Assembly: GCF_014384745.1 (NCBI RefSeq) | Contig: NZ_JACRSO010000003.1 | Span: 379,443 to 443,442 of the forward strand | Source: Luoshenia tenuis | GTDB lineage: Bacteria; Bacillota; Clostridia; Christensenellales; GCA-900066905 | Length of the DNA stretch: 64,000 bases | Direction: 5' to 3' | In this document: positions 1-7,511 of the stretch, piece after piece | How the letters are laid out: every line of letters begins with the position of its first letter | Numbering within the stretch: position 1 is the first letter of the stretch | The notes under the pieces: generated by a model | What the model was told of the DNA's origin: nothing | Databases searched by the model: none | Seen by the model: the letters and a program-made list of their open reading frames with translations, nothing else | Position numbers and translations under genes: made by a program

Positions 1-96
1 CCCATGCGCTTTTGCCGTGCCTCGGAAGGAAAAGCACGCATCCGGAGGCGAGAGCGCAGAATATAAAAATTTTAAAAAAACTGCGTTTACTGCAAT

Positions 97-114
97 AAAA
101 CCGCAAGCTGAGGC
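97..114 (+). promoter_or_regulatory. Motif shared with the sigma-factor promoter region, copy 1
   Basis: The 18-base motif AAAACYGYAAGCKRAGGC ends 57 bases before the first start codon. A second copy (1197-1214) ends 56 bases before the start of the ECF sigma factor gene. Equal spacing from two start codons of one locus suggests a common promoter element or operator, possibly read by the ECF sigma factor itself. This is inference. Confidence 0.4.
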
Positions 115-170
115 GTTAATAGGTTGAAAGGGCCCGAAACCAGAATCTTATCAGTTAGAGGAGAAGGCGT

Positions 171-1160
171 ATGAAAAAATTTAAGCAATTAAAACGCTCG
201 GTAAAGGCGGCTATGATCGGTACGGCAGCTACGTTGGCGGTGGGCGCGGCGGCGCTGGGATTTTACCTGACGGCGCCCAGCGGCTATATCGCGCTGGATG
301 TAAACCCCAGTTTGGAGATTAGGACCAATCGCTTGAACCATGTAACCAGCGTAGAGGCGGCAAACGAGGATGGACGCAAGCTGTTGGAGGGCTATCGCCT
401 GGATGACCACGACCTGGACGATGTGATCGAGGATCTGGTGGACCGGATGCTGCTGCAGGGATACTTAGGCGGCACGGGAGAGAACGATGTGCTGGTGACG
501 GTGGAGGACGGAACGGTCTCCCCGGATACGGTGGAGCAGGTCAATCACAAGATCGCGGCGTATTTGGAATACCGCAGGGTGGACGCCCATGTGATGAACC
601 AGAGCATCACACTGAGCCAGGAGCTGAAGGATAAGGCGCAGCAGTACGGCGTATCGGCCGGGAAGATGTCGGTGATCGACCGGTTGGTGGCGGGAGATCC
701 CACGCTGACGCCGCAGGATCTGGCCCAGACGCGCATCAGCGATATTCTGAATTACGCGCAGGAGAAGGGCATTAGCCTGGCCTTTTTGGAGCAACGGCTG
801 GACGATATGGAAGACCGGCTGGATGACCAGGACGACGAACATGTGGATGCGCTGGCTGATGGCGTAGAAGATGTGATCGATCCGGATGACGATGCGGACG
901 ACCGTTATGACGACGTGGACGATCGCGATGACGATGCGGATGACCGGCATGACGACGTGGACGATCGCGATGACGATGCAGATGACCGATATGACGACGA
1001 TGACGATCGCGATGACGATGCGGATGACCGATATGACGATGTAGACGATCGCGATGACGATGCGGACGACCGCGATGACGACATGGACGATCGCGATGAC
1101 GATGCGGACGACCGGTATGATGACGATGATGACGATATAAACGACGATGATGACGACTAG
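171..1160 (+). CDS. RsgI-like membrane protein with repetitive poly-Asp tail
   Basis: A 329-residue protein with a very short basic cytoplasmic tail, one membrane segment (about residues 13-33) and an outside domain opening with ALDVNPSLEI (41-50), the signature of the middle domain of RsgI-type anti-sigma factors. Residues from about 238 to the end are almost entirely Asp with periodic Arg, Tyr and Val (DDRYDD/DDRDDD units). Its start follows an AGAGGAG ribosome binding site. It lacks the roughly 50-residue cytosolic part that its paralogue at 1838-2806 has, so it may be a surface sensor or accessory protein rather than a sigma-binding anti-sigma factor. The acidic tail could bind cations or wall polymers; that is inference. 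Confidence 0.7.
   Translation: MKKFKQLKRSVKAAMIGTAATLAVGAAALGFYLTAPSGYIALDVNPSLEIRTNRLNHVTSVEAANEDGRKLLEGYRLDDHDLDDVIEDLVDRMLLQGYLGGTGENDVLVTVEDGTVSPDTVEQVNHKIAAYLEYRRVDAHVMNQSITLSQELKDKAQQYGVSAGKMSVIDRLVAGDPTLTPQDLAQTRISDILNYAQEKGISLAFLEQRLDDMEDRLDDQDDEHVDALADGVEDVIDPDDDADDRYDDVDDRDDDADDRHDDVDDRDDDADDRYDDDDDRDDDADDRYDDVDDRDDDADDRDDDMDDRDDDADDRYDDDDDDINDDDDD
894..1157 (+). repeat. Asp-codon repeat tract
   Basis: The 3' end of the first gene is built of near-identical 12- and 36-base units (GATGACGATGCGGACGACCG and variants) encoding Asp-rich peptides. Such tracts are prone to slippage and change length between strains. The tract stays in frame here. Confidence 0.8.
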
Positions 1161-1196
1161 ATAGCCTAATGTAAAGATTATGTCAAGTTTATCGGG

Positions 1197-1214
1197 AAAA
1201 CTGTAAGCGAAGGC
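1197..1214 (+). promoter_or_regulatory. Motif shared with upstream of the first gene, copy 2
   Basis: Matches positions 97-114 at 14 of 18 bases and lies the same distance (56 versus 57 bases) before a start codon. Candidate autoregulated promoter element of the ECF sigma factor operon. Confidence 0.4.
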
Positions 1215-1269
1215 CCTGCTTATGGTACATTATTGAGGAGAGAAAACTGTACTGAAAGGGGCTGTTGGC

Positions 1270-1851
1270 TTGATATTTGCGGTCGTGCTGGCCGGCGGGC
1301 AGGAAGAAAGGCGCGCACAACCATTGCGGATAGACGAGACGCTTTTCCCCCGGGTGGGGGAGGGCGACAGGGCAGCTTTTGAGCAGTTATACCAACTGAC
1401 AGAGCGCGCCCTGTACGCGTATGTCCTCTCGATAGTCAAAGATCCGCACGACACGGTTGACATCGTGCATGCAACGTATGTAAAAATTCGATGCTGCGCG
1501 CACCTGTACCAGCCGATGGGCAAGCCCCTGGCATGGATGTTTACGATCGCCAGAAATTTAGCCAACAGCCTGCTGCGTCAGGGCGCGCGCACGCGTCCGC
1601 AGGGGGAGGAGATGCCCGAGGAGGCCTATATTTCCGAACCGCTGGACCGGATCGTGCTCAAGGCGGCATTGGAACGGCTGGAACAGAGTGAGAGCCAGAT
1701 CATCCTGCTGCACCTTGTCAGCGGACTTAAGCACCGGGAGATCGCCCAGGATCTTGGGATACCGCTGGCTACGGTATTATCCCGGTACCATAGAGGGCTA
1801 AAAAAGCTGCGGAAAATTTTGCTGGAGGGAGGCGGATATGATGCGCGCTAA
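1270..1851 (+). CDS. ECF-type RNA polymerase sigma factor
   Basis: A 193-residue sigma-70 family protein. Region 2 spans about residues 30-95 (FEQLYQLTERALYAYVLSI through AWMFTIARN). Region 4 spans about 128-185, with the helix-turn-helix HREIAQDLGIPLATVLSRYH. There is no region 3, and the length is typical of ECF factors and shorter than SigI. The start is TTG, chosen because GAAAGGGG lies a good distance upstream. Its 3' end overlaps the following anti-sigma gene by 14 bases, the usual coupling of sigma and anti-sigma. It should direct transcription of an envelope-related regulon; the signal is unknown. Confidence 0.88.
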   Translation: MIFAVVLAGGQEERRAQPLRIDETLFPRVGEGDRAAFEQLYQLTERALYAYVLSIVKDPHDTVDIVHATYVKIRCCAHLYQPMGKPLAWMFTIARNLANSLLRQGARTRPQGEEMPEEAYISEPLDRIVLKAALERLEQSESQIILLHLVSGLKHREIAQDLGIPLATVLSRYHRGLKKLRKILLEGGGYDAR

Positions 1852-2806
1852 AAAAATCGGACAGCGGCTGCAACGCGCTGTGGATCAGCTGCCCCACCCG
1901 GAACTGGATAAGATCTGGAAAGAAAGCGCTCCCCCCATGCCCGAGCATGACTACATCACCCGGCAGGAGCGTGCGCCGGCGCGGCGCGCAAAACATACCT
2001 GGAAGTGGGCCGCCGCCTGTACAGCCTGCCTGGTGGCCCTGCTGGTGGGCGGGTATAGCTGGTACGGAGAAAATCTGTCCGTCTCGGCCGTGGTGGATCT
2101 GGATGTGAACCCCAGCTTCGAGATCGCGTTAAACCGCCAGGATAAGGTTTTGAAGGTAGACGCGCTCAATGCAGATGCGCGCAAGATCCTCAGTGGGCGG
2201 AACTATCAGGGCTGGGATATAGAGGATACTTTAGAAACGCTGCTGATCGCCATGGATGAAGGGCAGTATCTCTCCGACAAGGATAACGCGGTGCTGCTCT
2301 CCGTCAGCGCGGGGGAGCGCACCCAGAGCCTGACGCAGGCGCTGGAGGGGCGGATCTACTTAGCGTCGGACACGGCCCAGATCCCGGTGACGGTGCATAG
2401 CCAGACGATGGACGGTGATGACGCGCTGCGCCAGACGGCCGCGGACTATGAGGTTTCTGCCGGCAAGCTGTACCTGGTGCGCGAGGTGGCAGGGATGCTG
2501 CCTGATTATACCGAGGCGGAACTTGCCAACCTGTCCATAGGCGAGCTGCTGCGCCTGGCGGGACTGGTTCACCTTGCCGATTTGGAGGACCCGCAGGCAG
2601 CGCCCTCTGCGACGCCTGCGCAGAGCACGCCTGCCCCAACGCCCGCGCCTGCGCCCACCCCGGCCCCGACGCCGGTCCAGACGGCACGGCCCACAAAAAC
2701 GCCCGTGCAGGATGATGACGATGACCAGGAGGATGACGACGATGACGATGGGAACGAGCGAGATGACGATGGGGATGACGACGGGGATGACGAGGACGAC
2801 GATTAA
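1838..2806 (+). CDS. RsgI-like anti-sigma factor, membrane-spanning
   Basis: A 322-residue protein with a cytoplasmic part (1-55), one membrane segment (about 56-73), an RsgI-type outside domain with LDVNPSFEI (88-96), a Pro/Ala/Thr-rich linker (about 255-285) and an Asp-rich tail. The cytoplasmic part is presumably what holds the ECF sigma factor at the membrane. The 14-base overlap with the sigma gene supports a sigma/anti-sigma pair. The outside domain is related to that of the first protein of the window, so the locus holds two RsgI-like proteins for one sigma factor. Confidence 0.82.
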   Translation: MMRAKKIGQRLQRAVDQLPHPELDKIWKESAPPMPEHDYITRQERAPARRAKHTWKWAAACTACLVALLVGGYSWYGENLSVSAVVDLDVNPSFEIALNRQDKVLKVDALNADARKILSGRNYQGWDIEDTLETLLIAMDEGQYLSDKDNAVLLSVSAGERTQSLTQALEGRIYLASDTAQIPVTVHSQTMDGDDALRQTAADYEVSAGKLYLVREVAGMLPDYTEAELANLSIGELLRLAGLVHLADLEDPQAAPSATPAQSTPAPTPAPAPTPAPTPVQTARPTKTPVQDDDDDQEDDDDDDGNERDDDGDDDGDDEDDD

Positions 2807-2832
2807 AGATGTATAGCAGATAAAATAAAACA

Positions 2833-2860
2833 AAGGCCGCCCTTGCCGGGCGGCCTTTTG
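2833..2860. terminator. Bidirectional terminator between anti-sigma gene and spoVAC
   Basis: Perfect stem AAGGCCGCCC / GGGCGGCCTT with loop TTGC, followed by T on the plus strand and a T-rich stretch on the minus strand. It serves both convergent operons. Confidence 0.8.
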
Positions 2861-2872
2861 CTAAGGACGGGC

Positions 2873-3331
2873 TTAAGAGATGTTAAATACCAAGTAGATT
2901 AGCCCCACCACGATGGAGGCGCTGATGCCGTAGACCAGCACGGGCCCGGCCAGGGTAAAGAGCTTGGCCCCCACGCCCAGCACCAGTCCCTCGCTTTTAA
3001 ACTCCATGGCCGGGGCGACGATGGAGTTGGCAAAGCCGGTAATCGGGACGATGGAACCGGCACCGGCGAATTTGCCGATCCGATCGTAAATGCCAAGGCC
3101 GGTGAGCAGCGCGCCTAAAAACACCATGACGATGGCGGTAAAGGCCGCGGCGTGCAGATCGCTGTAGCCTAGCACGATGCGACCCAGGTAGCTGACCCCT
3201 TCGCCGATGGTGCAGATGATGCCGCCCACCAGAAAGGCTTTGACGCAGCCTGAAAACAGCTTGGTGTTCGGGGTCTTTTGGTTGACATAATCGTTATACG
3301 CCTTTTGTTTGGGCGTCATTTGACTTTTCAA
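2873..3331 (-). CDS. spoVAC: Stage V sporulation protein AC
   Basis: A small integral membrane protein of the SpoVA family. It begins near MTPKQKAYNDYVNQKTPNTK and has several hydrophobic segments and the typical GAGSIVPITGFANSIVAPAMEFKSEG region. SpoVA proteins form the channel that moves dipicolinic acid into the forespore and out at germination. An ATG exists at 3346, but GGAGGG lies inside that reading and sits seven bases before the TTG at 3331, which I take as the start (152 residues). It is the last gene of the operon: transcription meets a terminator and no spoVAD or spoVAE follows. Confidence 0.88.
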   Translation of the reverse strand: MKSQMTPKQKAYNDYVNQKTPNTKLFSGCVKAFLVGGIICTIGEGVSYLGRIVLGYSDLHAAAFTAIVMVFLGALLTGLGIYDRIGKFAGAGSIVPITGFANSIVAPAMEFKSEGLVLGVGAKLFTLAGPVLVYGISASIVVGLIYLVFNIS

Positions 3332-3473
3332 TTGCATTCCCTCCATTGTTGGTATCCGACCGAGCCTCGAAGCTTGGAGACGGGCCGCGGTAGCGGCTTT
3401 CGTGCTCCTCGGTGGCGTTCATGCCGGACAAGTCGTTCACCGGGATATTATGCACCTTCATGCAGCCGATCAT
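3294..3473 (-). CDS. Small hydrophilic ORF between spoVAB and spoVAC
   Basis: A possible 59-residue protein starting 12 bases after the spoVAB stop, preceded by AAAGGA very close to the ATG (an ATG four codons later is an alternative). It overlaps the start of spoVAC by about 38 bases in another frame. The product has an N-terminal MIGCMKVHNIPVNDLSGMN and a polar, Gly/Asn/Ser-rich C-terminus with no membrane segment. I do not recognise a family. It could be a real sporulation microprotein, or just an open frame in the spacer. The tight placement in a forespore operon favours the former only moderately. Confidence 0.35.
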   Translation of the reverse strand: MIGCMKVHNIPVNDLSGMNATEEHESRYRGPSPSFEARSDTNNGGNAIEKSNDAQTKGV

Positions 3474-3485
3474 TCCTTTCTTTTC

Positions 3486-3908
3486 TCAATAAAGGGGGTA
3501 GAGCCAGAACAGCAGCGAGGCCGCCAGCTTGCCCAGGATAATGCCGCCGATCAGATACCGGGCGGTGTTCATCATGCGCAATCTCCGGATGCCCAGGGAG
3601 ATAAACTCCAGCGACTCGGCCAGCGCGGCGGCCAGGATGCCCACGAATATGCCTAGCATCAGCCCGGGCAGGGCGCCAAAGGCGGGGGCCAGGTTCCAGT
3701 GGGGCTGGGTCAGAGAGAGCAGCGAGAGCGCAAAGGCCCCCAGCGCGATGCACCCGCCCCAGGCATTAGAGGGCATGCGCACCCGCAGCGCCTGCGCCAT
3801 GCGGGGCACTACCCCCAAAAGGTTTAAAAGCGCGCCCAGCGCCGCACCCACCACCGCCCCGGCGATGATATACAGTAGAACCAGCAACGCGGCTTGGAAA
3901 AAGTTCAC
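3486..3908 (-). CDS. spoVAB: Stage V sporulation protein AB
   Basis: A 140-residue, very hydrophobic protein with about four to five membrane segments and the GIFVGILAAALAESLEFI segment typical of SpoVAB. It starts with GTG; the start overlaps the spoVAA stop (GTGA), indicating translational coupling. It acts with SpoVAA and SpoVAC in dipicolinic acid uptake into the forespore. SpoVAB occurs only in some spore formers; its exact role in the channel is not settled. Confidence 0.85.
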   Translation of the reverse strand: MNFFQAALLVLLYIIAGAVVGAALGALLNLLGVVPRMAQALRVRMPSNAWGGCIALGAFALSLLSLTQPHWNLAPAFGALPGLMLGIFVGILAAALAESLEFISLGIRRLRMMNTARYLIGGIILGKLAASLLFWLYPLY

Positions 3909-4504
3909 GATCCGCCGCCCCCCAGCTGGTTTTTGCGGAAGTTCTCCACATCCTGCGCGTAGGTAAACTCCTTAAGCTCCAGCGGCGTAGGCTCCTGATA
4001 TTTGCGCGCGCCGGGGCGCAGAAAGAAGATGCCCGCCCCCACGGCCAGCCCCACGCTGTAGGGCAGGCTGACCCAAAGGGGGTGCTCATCCATCTGCCCG
4101 GTGACCATCTCGTAGATCTGCTGGTGAACTTTGGGCATATCCACATCCGCGTGGAAGTAGACCACGCCAAAGCCCGCGCCCAAGGTCAGGATCAGCACCG
4201 CTAGCGCCGTGCGCCAGAATGCGGAAAACCCGCCCTTGGGGGAAGGGGGCTGGGGCATCAGCCAGACCTCTATCTCCCCGGCCTGGATCAGCTCGTAGCC
4301 GGGATAATGGGCCTGGATCAGCGCGCAGACCGCTACGAAGGAGACCGGCTCCATGCCCTGGGGGCGGGCCTGCTGCACGCGCAGCTTTTCGATCCCCTTG
4401 GGCAGCCCCTGGGGGGACCAGAGGGTGGCGATATCCTTTAGGCAGATGCCTTGCCCCTTTTGAAAGACGAAGCGCTGCTTGAGCGCGATATAGAGCTTGA
4501 CCAT
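3905..4504 (-). CDS. spoVAA: Stage V sporulation protein AA
   Basis: A 199-residue protein with an N-terminal soluble domain (YIALKQRFVFQKGQGICLKDI, like the SpoVAA opening) and two hydrophobic segments in the C-terminal half (about 124-145 and 163-180). Length agrees with the family (about 200). Its ATG directly follows the stop of a 51-residue ORF and its own stop overlaps spoVAB, so the genes are read as one operon. It is part of the dipicolinic acid channel complex. Confidence 0.85.
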   Translation of the reverse strand: MVKLYIALKQRFVFQKGQGICLKDIATLWSPQGLPKGIEKLRVQQARPQGMEPVSFVAVCALIQAHYPGYELIQAGEIEVWLMPQPPSPKGGFSAFWRTALAVLILTLGAGFGVVYFHADVDMPKVHQQIYEMVTGQMDEHPLWVSLPYSVGLAVGAGIFFLRPGARKYQEPTPLELKEFTYAQDVENFRKNQLGGGGS

Positions 4505-4660
4505 TTAGAGCAGGCTCCTTTCCACCGGCGTTTGGACAAAATACTGCCGCCCCACCGTGCCGCCGCCGTTTTGCAGCGAATCGGTCACCCAATAGATCAC
4601 CACGGCCATAAAGATGGCCGCCAGCAGCGCCAGGATCGAGCGCATCTCCCACTTTGCCAT
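4505..4660 (-). CDS. Small single-span membrane protein opening the spoVA operon
   Basis: A 51-residue ORF starting MAKWEMRSILALLAAIFMAV, with one clear membrane helix (about residues 7-24) and a Gly-rich polar tail. GGTGG lies seven bases before the ATG. The stop codon directly abuts the spoVAA ATG, and a sigma-G/F-like promoter sits 35 bases upstream, so it is the first gene of the transcript. I know no named family for it. Position and topology suggest a small partner of the SpoVA channel; this is inference. Confidence 0.6.
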   Translation of the reverse strand: MAKWEMRSILALLAAIFMAVVIYWVTDSLQNGGGTVGRQYFVQTPVERSLL

Positions 4661-4694
4661 AAATTACCACCTGCCTTACGCTTTTCTTCCCCTC

Positions 4695-4724
4695 TAGCAT
4701 GTACCAAGGGGGCGTTTTTCAAAC
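4695..4724 (-). promoter_or_regulatory. Sigma-G/F-like promoter of the spoVA operon
   Basis: On the minus strand GTTTG, 18 bases, CATGCTA. The -10 fits the sigma-G consensus CATNNTA and the -35 matches GHATR at four of five bases. The -10 lies 35 bases before the first start codon. Forespore expression is what spoVA operons require. Confidence 0.55.
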
Positions 4725-4743
4725 CCGATTTTAAAAAACAAAG

Positions 4744-4788
4744 CGCCCGGGCGGCGAATTGCGCCCGGGCGGGTAGGGGTGCTATAAT
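4744..4788 (+). promoter_or_regulatory. Kinase promoter with duplicated palindrome
   Basis: Promoter TTGCGC (4759-4764), 18-base spacer, TATAAT (4783-4788). Two identical palindromes CGCCCGGGCG occur at 4744-4753 and 4762-4771, centres 18 bases apart, the second overlapping the -35. They can be read as an operator pair or as one strong hairpin. The minus strand after the hairpin is T-rich, so it might also block antisense transcription. Confidence 0.5.
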
Positions 4789-4828
4789 GGTACGAAGCAA
4801 AAACCCTGAAAGAAAGGTTTGACCCTAA

Positions 4829-5680
4829 ATGAAACCACAAAAGCGCGTGGCGGCCATCCACGATATTTCCGGCTTTGGCAAATGTTCCCTGACGGTGGCG
4901 CTGCCCATCATCTCAGCTGCGGGGGTGGAGACCAGCGTGATCCCCACGGCGGTGCTCTCCACCCATACGGGCAATATCGAGGGGTTTACCTACCGGGACC
5001 TGACTGAGGATATTTTGCCCTTTGCACGGCACTGGAAATCTTTGGGAATACATTTTGACGCAATCTATACCGGGTACCTGGGCTCATACCAGCAGATCGG
5101 CCTGATCGAAGAGGTGATCGACCTGCTTTCGGATGAGGATACCCTGGTGCTGGTGGACCCGGTGATGGGGGACTATGGCCGGATGTACGCCCTGCTGGGC
5201 GAGGACTTCCCCCAGGGGATGCGCCGGCTGTGCGCCAAGGCGGACGTGATCATCCCCAACTACACGGAGGCGGCCCTGCTGCTGGGCGAGCCTTACAGGG
5301 ACGGGCCCTACGAGGCAGCGTTTGTGGAGAAGACGCTGAAAGGTCTGGCACAGCTGGGCTGCCCGCGCGTGGCGCTGACCGGTACGTGGCTGGAGGAGGC
5401 AACCTTAGGCGCGGCGGTGTACGACGCGCAAAGCGGGCAGGTGACCTATGCCATGGGGCAGCGGGTGGACGGGCCTTATCACGGCACGGGAGACGTATTT
5501 GGCAGCGCGCTTTTGGGGGCGCTGATGAACGATAAGCCCCTGGGGCAGGCCGCGCAGATCGCCGTGGATTTCGTGGTGGGCAGCATCCTGCGCACGAAAG
5601 AGGCGGGGACGGACTGGCGCTACGGCGTGAACTTTGAGGCCGGGCTGCCGGCCTACATCCGCGCGCTGGGGCTGGTATAA
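4829..5680 (+). CDS. Pyridoxal/pyridoxamine kinase
   Basis: A 283-residue PfkB-like vitamin B6 kinase. The N-terminus (VAAIHDISGFGKCSLTVALP) and the substrate segment PTAVLSTHTGNIEG match the pyridoxamine kinase family. VDPVMGDYG (about 111-119) and the C-terminal GPYHGTGDVFGSALLGAL carry the ATP/anion-hole residues with the catalytic Asp. It phosphorylates pyridoxal, pyridoxamine or pyridoxine in PLP salvage. It is a single gene with its own promoter, divergent from the spoVA operon. Confidence 0.9.
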   Translation: MKPQKRVAAIHDISGFGKCSLTVALPIISAAGVETSVIPTAVLSTHTGNIEGFTYRDLTEDILPFARHWKSLGIHFDAIYTGYLGSYQQIGLIEEVIDLLSDEDTLVLVDPVMGDYGRMYALLGEDFPQGMRRLCAKADVIIPNYTEAALLLGEPYRDGPYEAAFVEKTLKGLAQLGCPRVALTGTWLEEATLGAAVYDAQSGQVTYAMGQRVDGPYHGTGDVFGSALLGALMNDKPLGQAAQIAVDFVVGSILRTKEAGTDWRYGVNFEAGLPAYIRALGLV

Positions 5681-5754
5681 AAGTGTAAACGGGCCGGAAG
5701 AAGCAGGGGAATAGCGTCACGCATGCGTGAGAAGTATGGGTTTTGGTTCAGCGG

Positions 5755-5814
5755 CATCTCTCCCTCCGGCGCACCTTTAGGTGCGCCACCTCCCTCTGAG
5801 GAGGGAGGCAAGTG
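5755..5814 (+). repeat. 60-bp hairpin repeat (family B), copy 1
   Basis: CATCTCTCCCTCCGGCGCAC followed by a palindromic GGCGCACC...GGTGCGCC core, then CTCCCTC/GAGGGAGG and CAAGTG. Other copies are at 44259-44319 and, inverted, at 51309-51368. It lies in the gene-free span 5681-6323. Confidence 0.8.
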
Positions 5815-5860
5815 TGAGTGAAACCCAAGGGCGGAGCACGGGCGAAATGGTTCGTTTTAT

Positions 5861-6110
5861 TTTCATTCAGAGGGAGGCCGTAAGGCCGAGGAAGAATCCC
5901 GCGCATGGGCGGGAAAGCGGCGCTTGACCTGCGCTGCGTAAGTGCAGCATACGTGCTCGCCCTAGAAACGGCAGAACCAAACAACTCGGGGTTCGCTGCG
6001 GATTCGCCCTTCGCAGCACGTCGGCTCGGGCTTATCTCGCGCTCATTGGGCGCTGCATCCGGCACTGCCGGCGCTCGCTCCGCGCCCTCGCTGGCAGCTC
6101 GGAATGACAG
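5861..6110 (-). repeat. TGTCATTCCGAGC-type interspersed repeat (family A), reversed copy
   Basis: About 250 bases bounded by TTTCATTCAGAG on the left and GCTCGGAATGACA on the right. The interior (GGAAAGCGGCGCT, CCTGCGC) matches the reverse complement of the copy at 44354-44511. No coding capacity is evident. The rest of the gene-free span 5681-6323 holds only the family B hairpin and the SDR terminator. Confidence 0.7.
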
Positions 6111-6283
6111 GAAATAGTATTGGCGGGCTTTATCCAGGTATCAGGCGGATTTGCGCACTGAAGAGGCAGGCAACTTTTTATTTGGCAAGGGTGGACGCAA
6201 AGCGACCCTGGCGGCCCGGACGGGCGGGATGGGTTTGCTCGATAGAGATTACGATTTTATACGCGCCAATGACATTTATCAAT

Positions 6284-6317
6284 AAAAAAGCGGGAGGCTG
6301 TCTGCCTTCCGCTTTTT
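6284..6317 (-). terminator. Terminator of the SDR gene
   Basis: Stem AAAAGCGG-AGGC / GCCT-CCGCTTTT with T-rich flanks, just downstream of the minus-strand SDR gene. Confidence 0.7.
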
Positions 6318-6323
6318 GTACCC

Positions 6324-7328
6324 TCAAACCGCCACGGCGGCTTTTTTGCCCCGCAACCAGGCCACGGTATCGGCCAAGGTATGCGTCAGGTCCCGCGGGC
6401 GGTAGCCCAGGGTAGCGGTGGCCTTGTCGTGCGAGAAACGGTCATTACTGCGCAGGGTATAGAGGGAATAGCGGGTGTAAAGCGGCCGGGCGTGTTTGCG
6501 CCGCGCCACAAAACCCATCAGCGGCGCGGCGGCCCGGGCCACCCAAAGGGGCAGGGTGAGGAGGCGGCGGCCCCCGCAAAGGCGCCGGACGATGGCCAGC
6601 ACTTCCTGAACCTCGTAATGGCGGTTGGAGAGGATATAGCACTCGCCCGCGCGCCCTTTTTCCGCAGCCTTGAGGCAGCCATAGGCCACATCCCGCACGT
6701 CCACCAGATCGTACCCGCCCTTGACGCAGGCCGGGAGCTTGCCGGCCATATAATCCCGCACCAGCTGGACCAGATGGTTGCCCGCCTCATCAAAGGGGCC
6801 GATGATGCCGGAGGGCTGCACCACTACCGCATCCAGCCCTGCGCGGGCCGCCTCCAAAACCGCTCTGGTAGCGGCGGCCTTACTCTTGGCATAGCCGCCC
6901 ACCACCTGATCCGGATCGAAATCGCTGACCTCGGCCATGACCTCTAAGGGCTGTTTTTCCGGAATGGCATGGACGGAGCTGACATAGACCAAGCGCTTGA
7001 CCCCATACTCCCGGCAAAGCGCGATGATGTTGCGGGTACCCTGCACGTTGACGGCGTATAGGGCCGCGCTCTCTCCGCTGCCGATATCCACCAGCCCTGC
7101 GGCGTGGATGAGATAGACCTGGCGATCTTGGAGCCCTTCAAAAAAGGGACGCAGGGTATCGGGCTTGCGCACATCGCCATGGTAATAGGTAACCAGCGGC
7201 CCATCTTGCGTGGGCTCGCCCGGCAGGGCCAGGGCGCGCACCTGCGCCCCCCATTTTTGCAACATCCGCACCAGCGTTCCGCCCAGGTGGCCAGTGGCGC
7301 CGGTTACGCAGTAGATCCGTTGTTTCAT
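6324..7328 (-). CDS. NAD(P)-dependent epimerase/dehydratase-family protein (extended SDR)
   Basis: A 334-residue Rossmann-fold enzyme. The nucleotide-binding TGATGHLGG lies near the N-terminus, HAAGLVDIG follows, and SSVHAI with YAKSK gives the Ser-Tyr-Lys catalytic set. It resembles 3-beta-HSD/dihydroflavonol-reductase-like SDRs acting on a ketone or hydroxyl group; the substrate cannot be read. The start is set by GAGGTG six bases before the ATG at 7328, ten codons inside the longest frame. It is divergent from a TetR-type regulator, which probably controls it. Confidence 0.8.
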   Translation of the reverse strand: MKQRIYCVTGATGHLGGTLVRMLQKWGAQVRALALPGEPTQDGPLVTYYHGDVRKPDTLRPFFEGLQDRQVYLIHAAGLVDIGSGESAALYAVNVQGTRNIIALCREYGVKRLVYVSSVHAIPEKQPLEVMAEVSDFDPDQVVGGYAKSKAAATRAVLEAARAGLDAVVVQPSGIIGPFDEAGNHLVQLVRDYMAGKLPACVKGGYDLVDVRDVAYGCLKAAEKGRAGECYILSNRHYEVQEVLAIVRRLCGGRRLLTLPLWVARAAAPLMGFVARRKHARPLYTRYSLYTLRSNDRFSHDKATATLGYRPRDLTHTLADTVAWLRGKKAAVAV

Positions 7329-7329
7329 A

Positions 7330-7389
7330 TTGAACACCTCGAATTTTATTGAACACAATGTTGATTTTCTTTCTCATCTATATTATATT
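7330..7389. promoter_or_regulatory. Divergent promoter/operator region of SDR and TetR genes
   Basis: Plus-strand promoter TTGATT (7361-7366), 17 bases, TATATT (7384-7389). A minus-strand TATAAT overlaps it. Two direct copies of ATTGAACAC (7330-7338, 7349-7357), the second part of the imperfect palindrome ATTGAACACAAT, lie within the SDR leader and are candidate TetR-family operators. Confidence 0.45.
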
Positions 7390-7511
7390 CTAATCAGCCT
7401 GTTTCAACAATCGCCCGCCGGATGCGGCAGGGGAGATAACCGACATAGCAAACAGGGGATGTGCGGAAACAGAGCGTATTCACAAAAATTTTTCAAAGGG
7501 AGGCATGGGAG

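Noticed and set aside
465..950. 161-residue minus-strand ORF opposite the first gene
   Set aside because: It is the antisense of an Asp/Asn codon repeat, giving a Val/Ile-rich artefact without a ribosome binding site.
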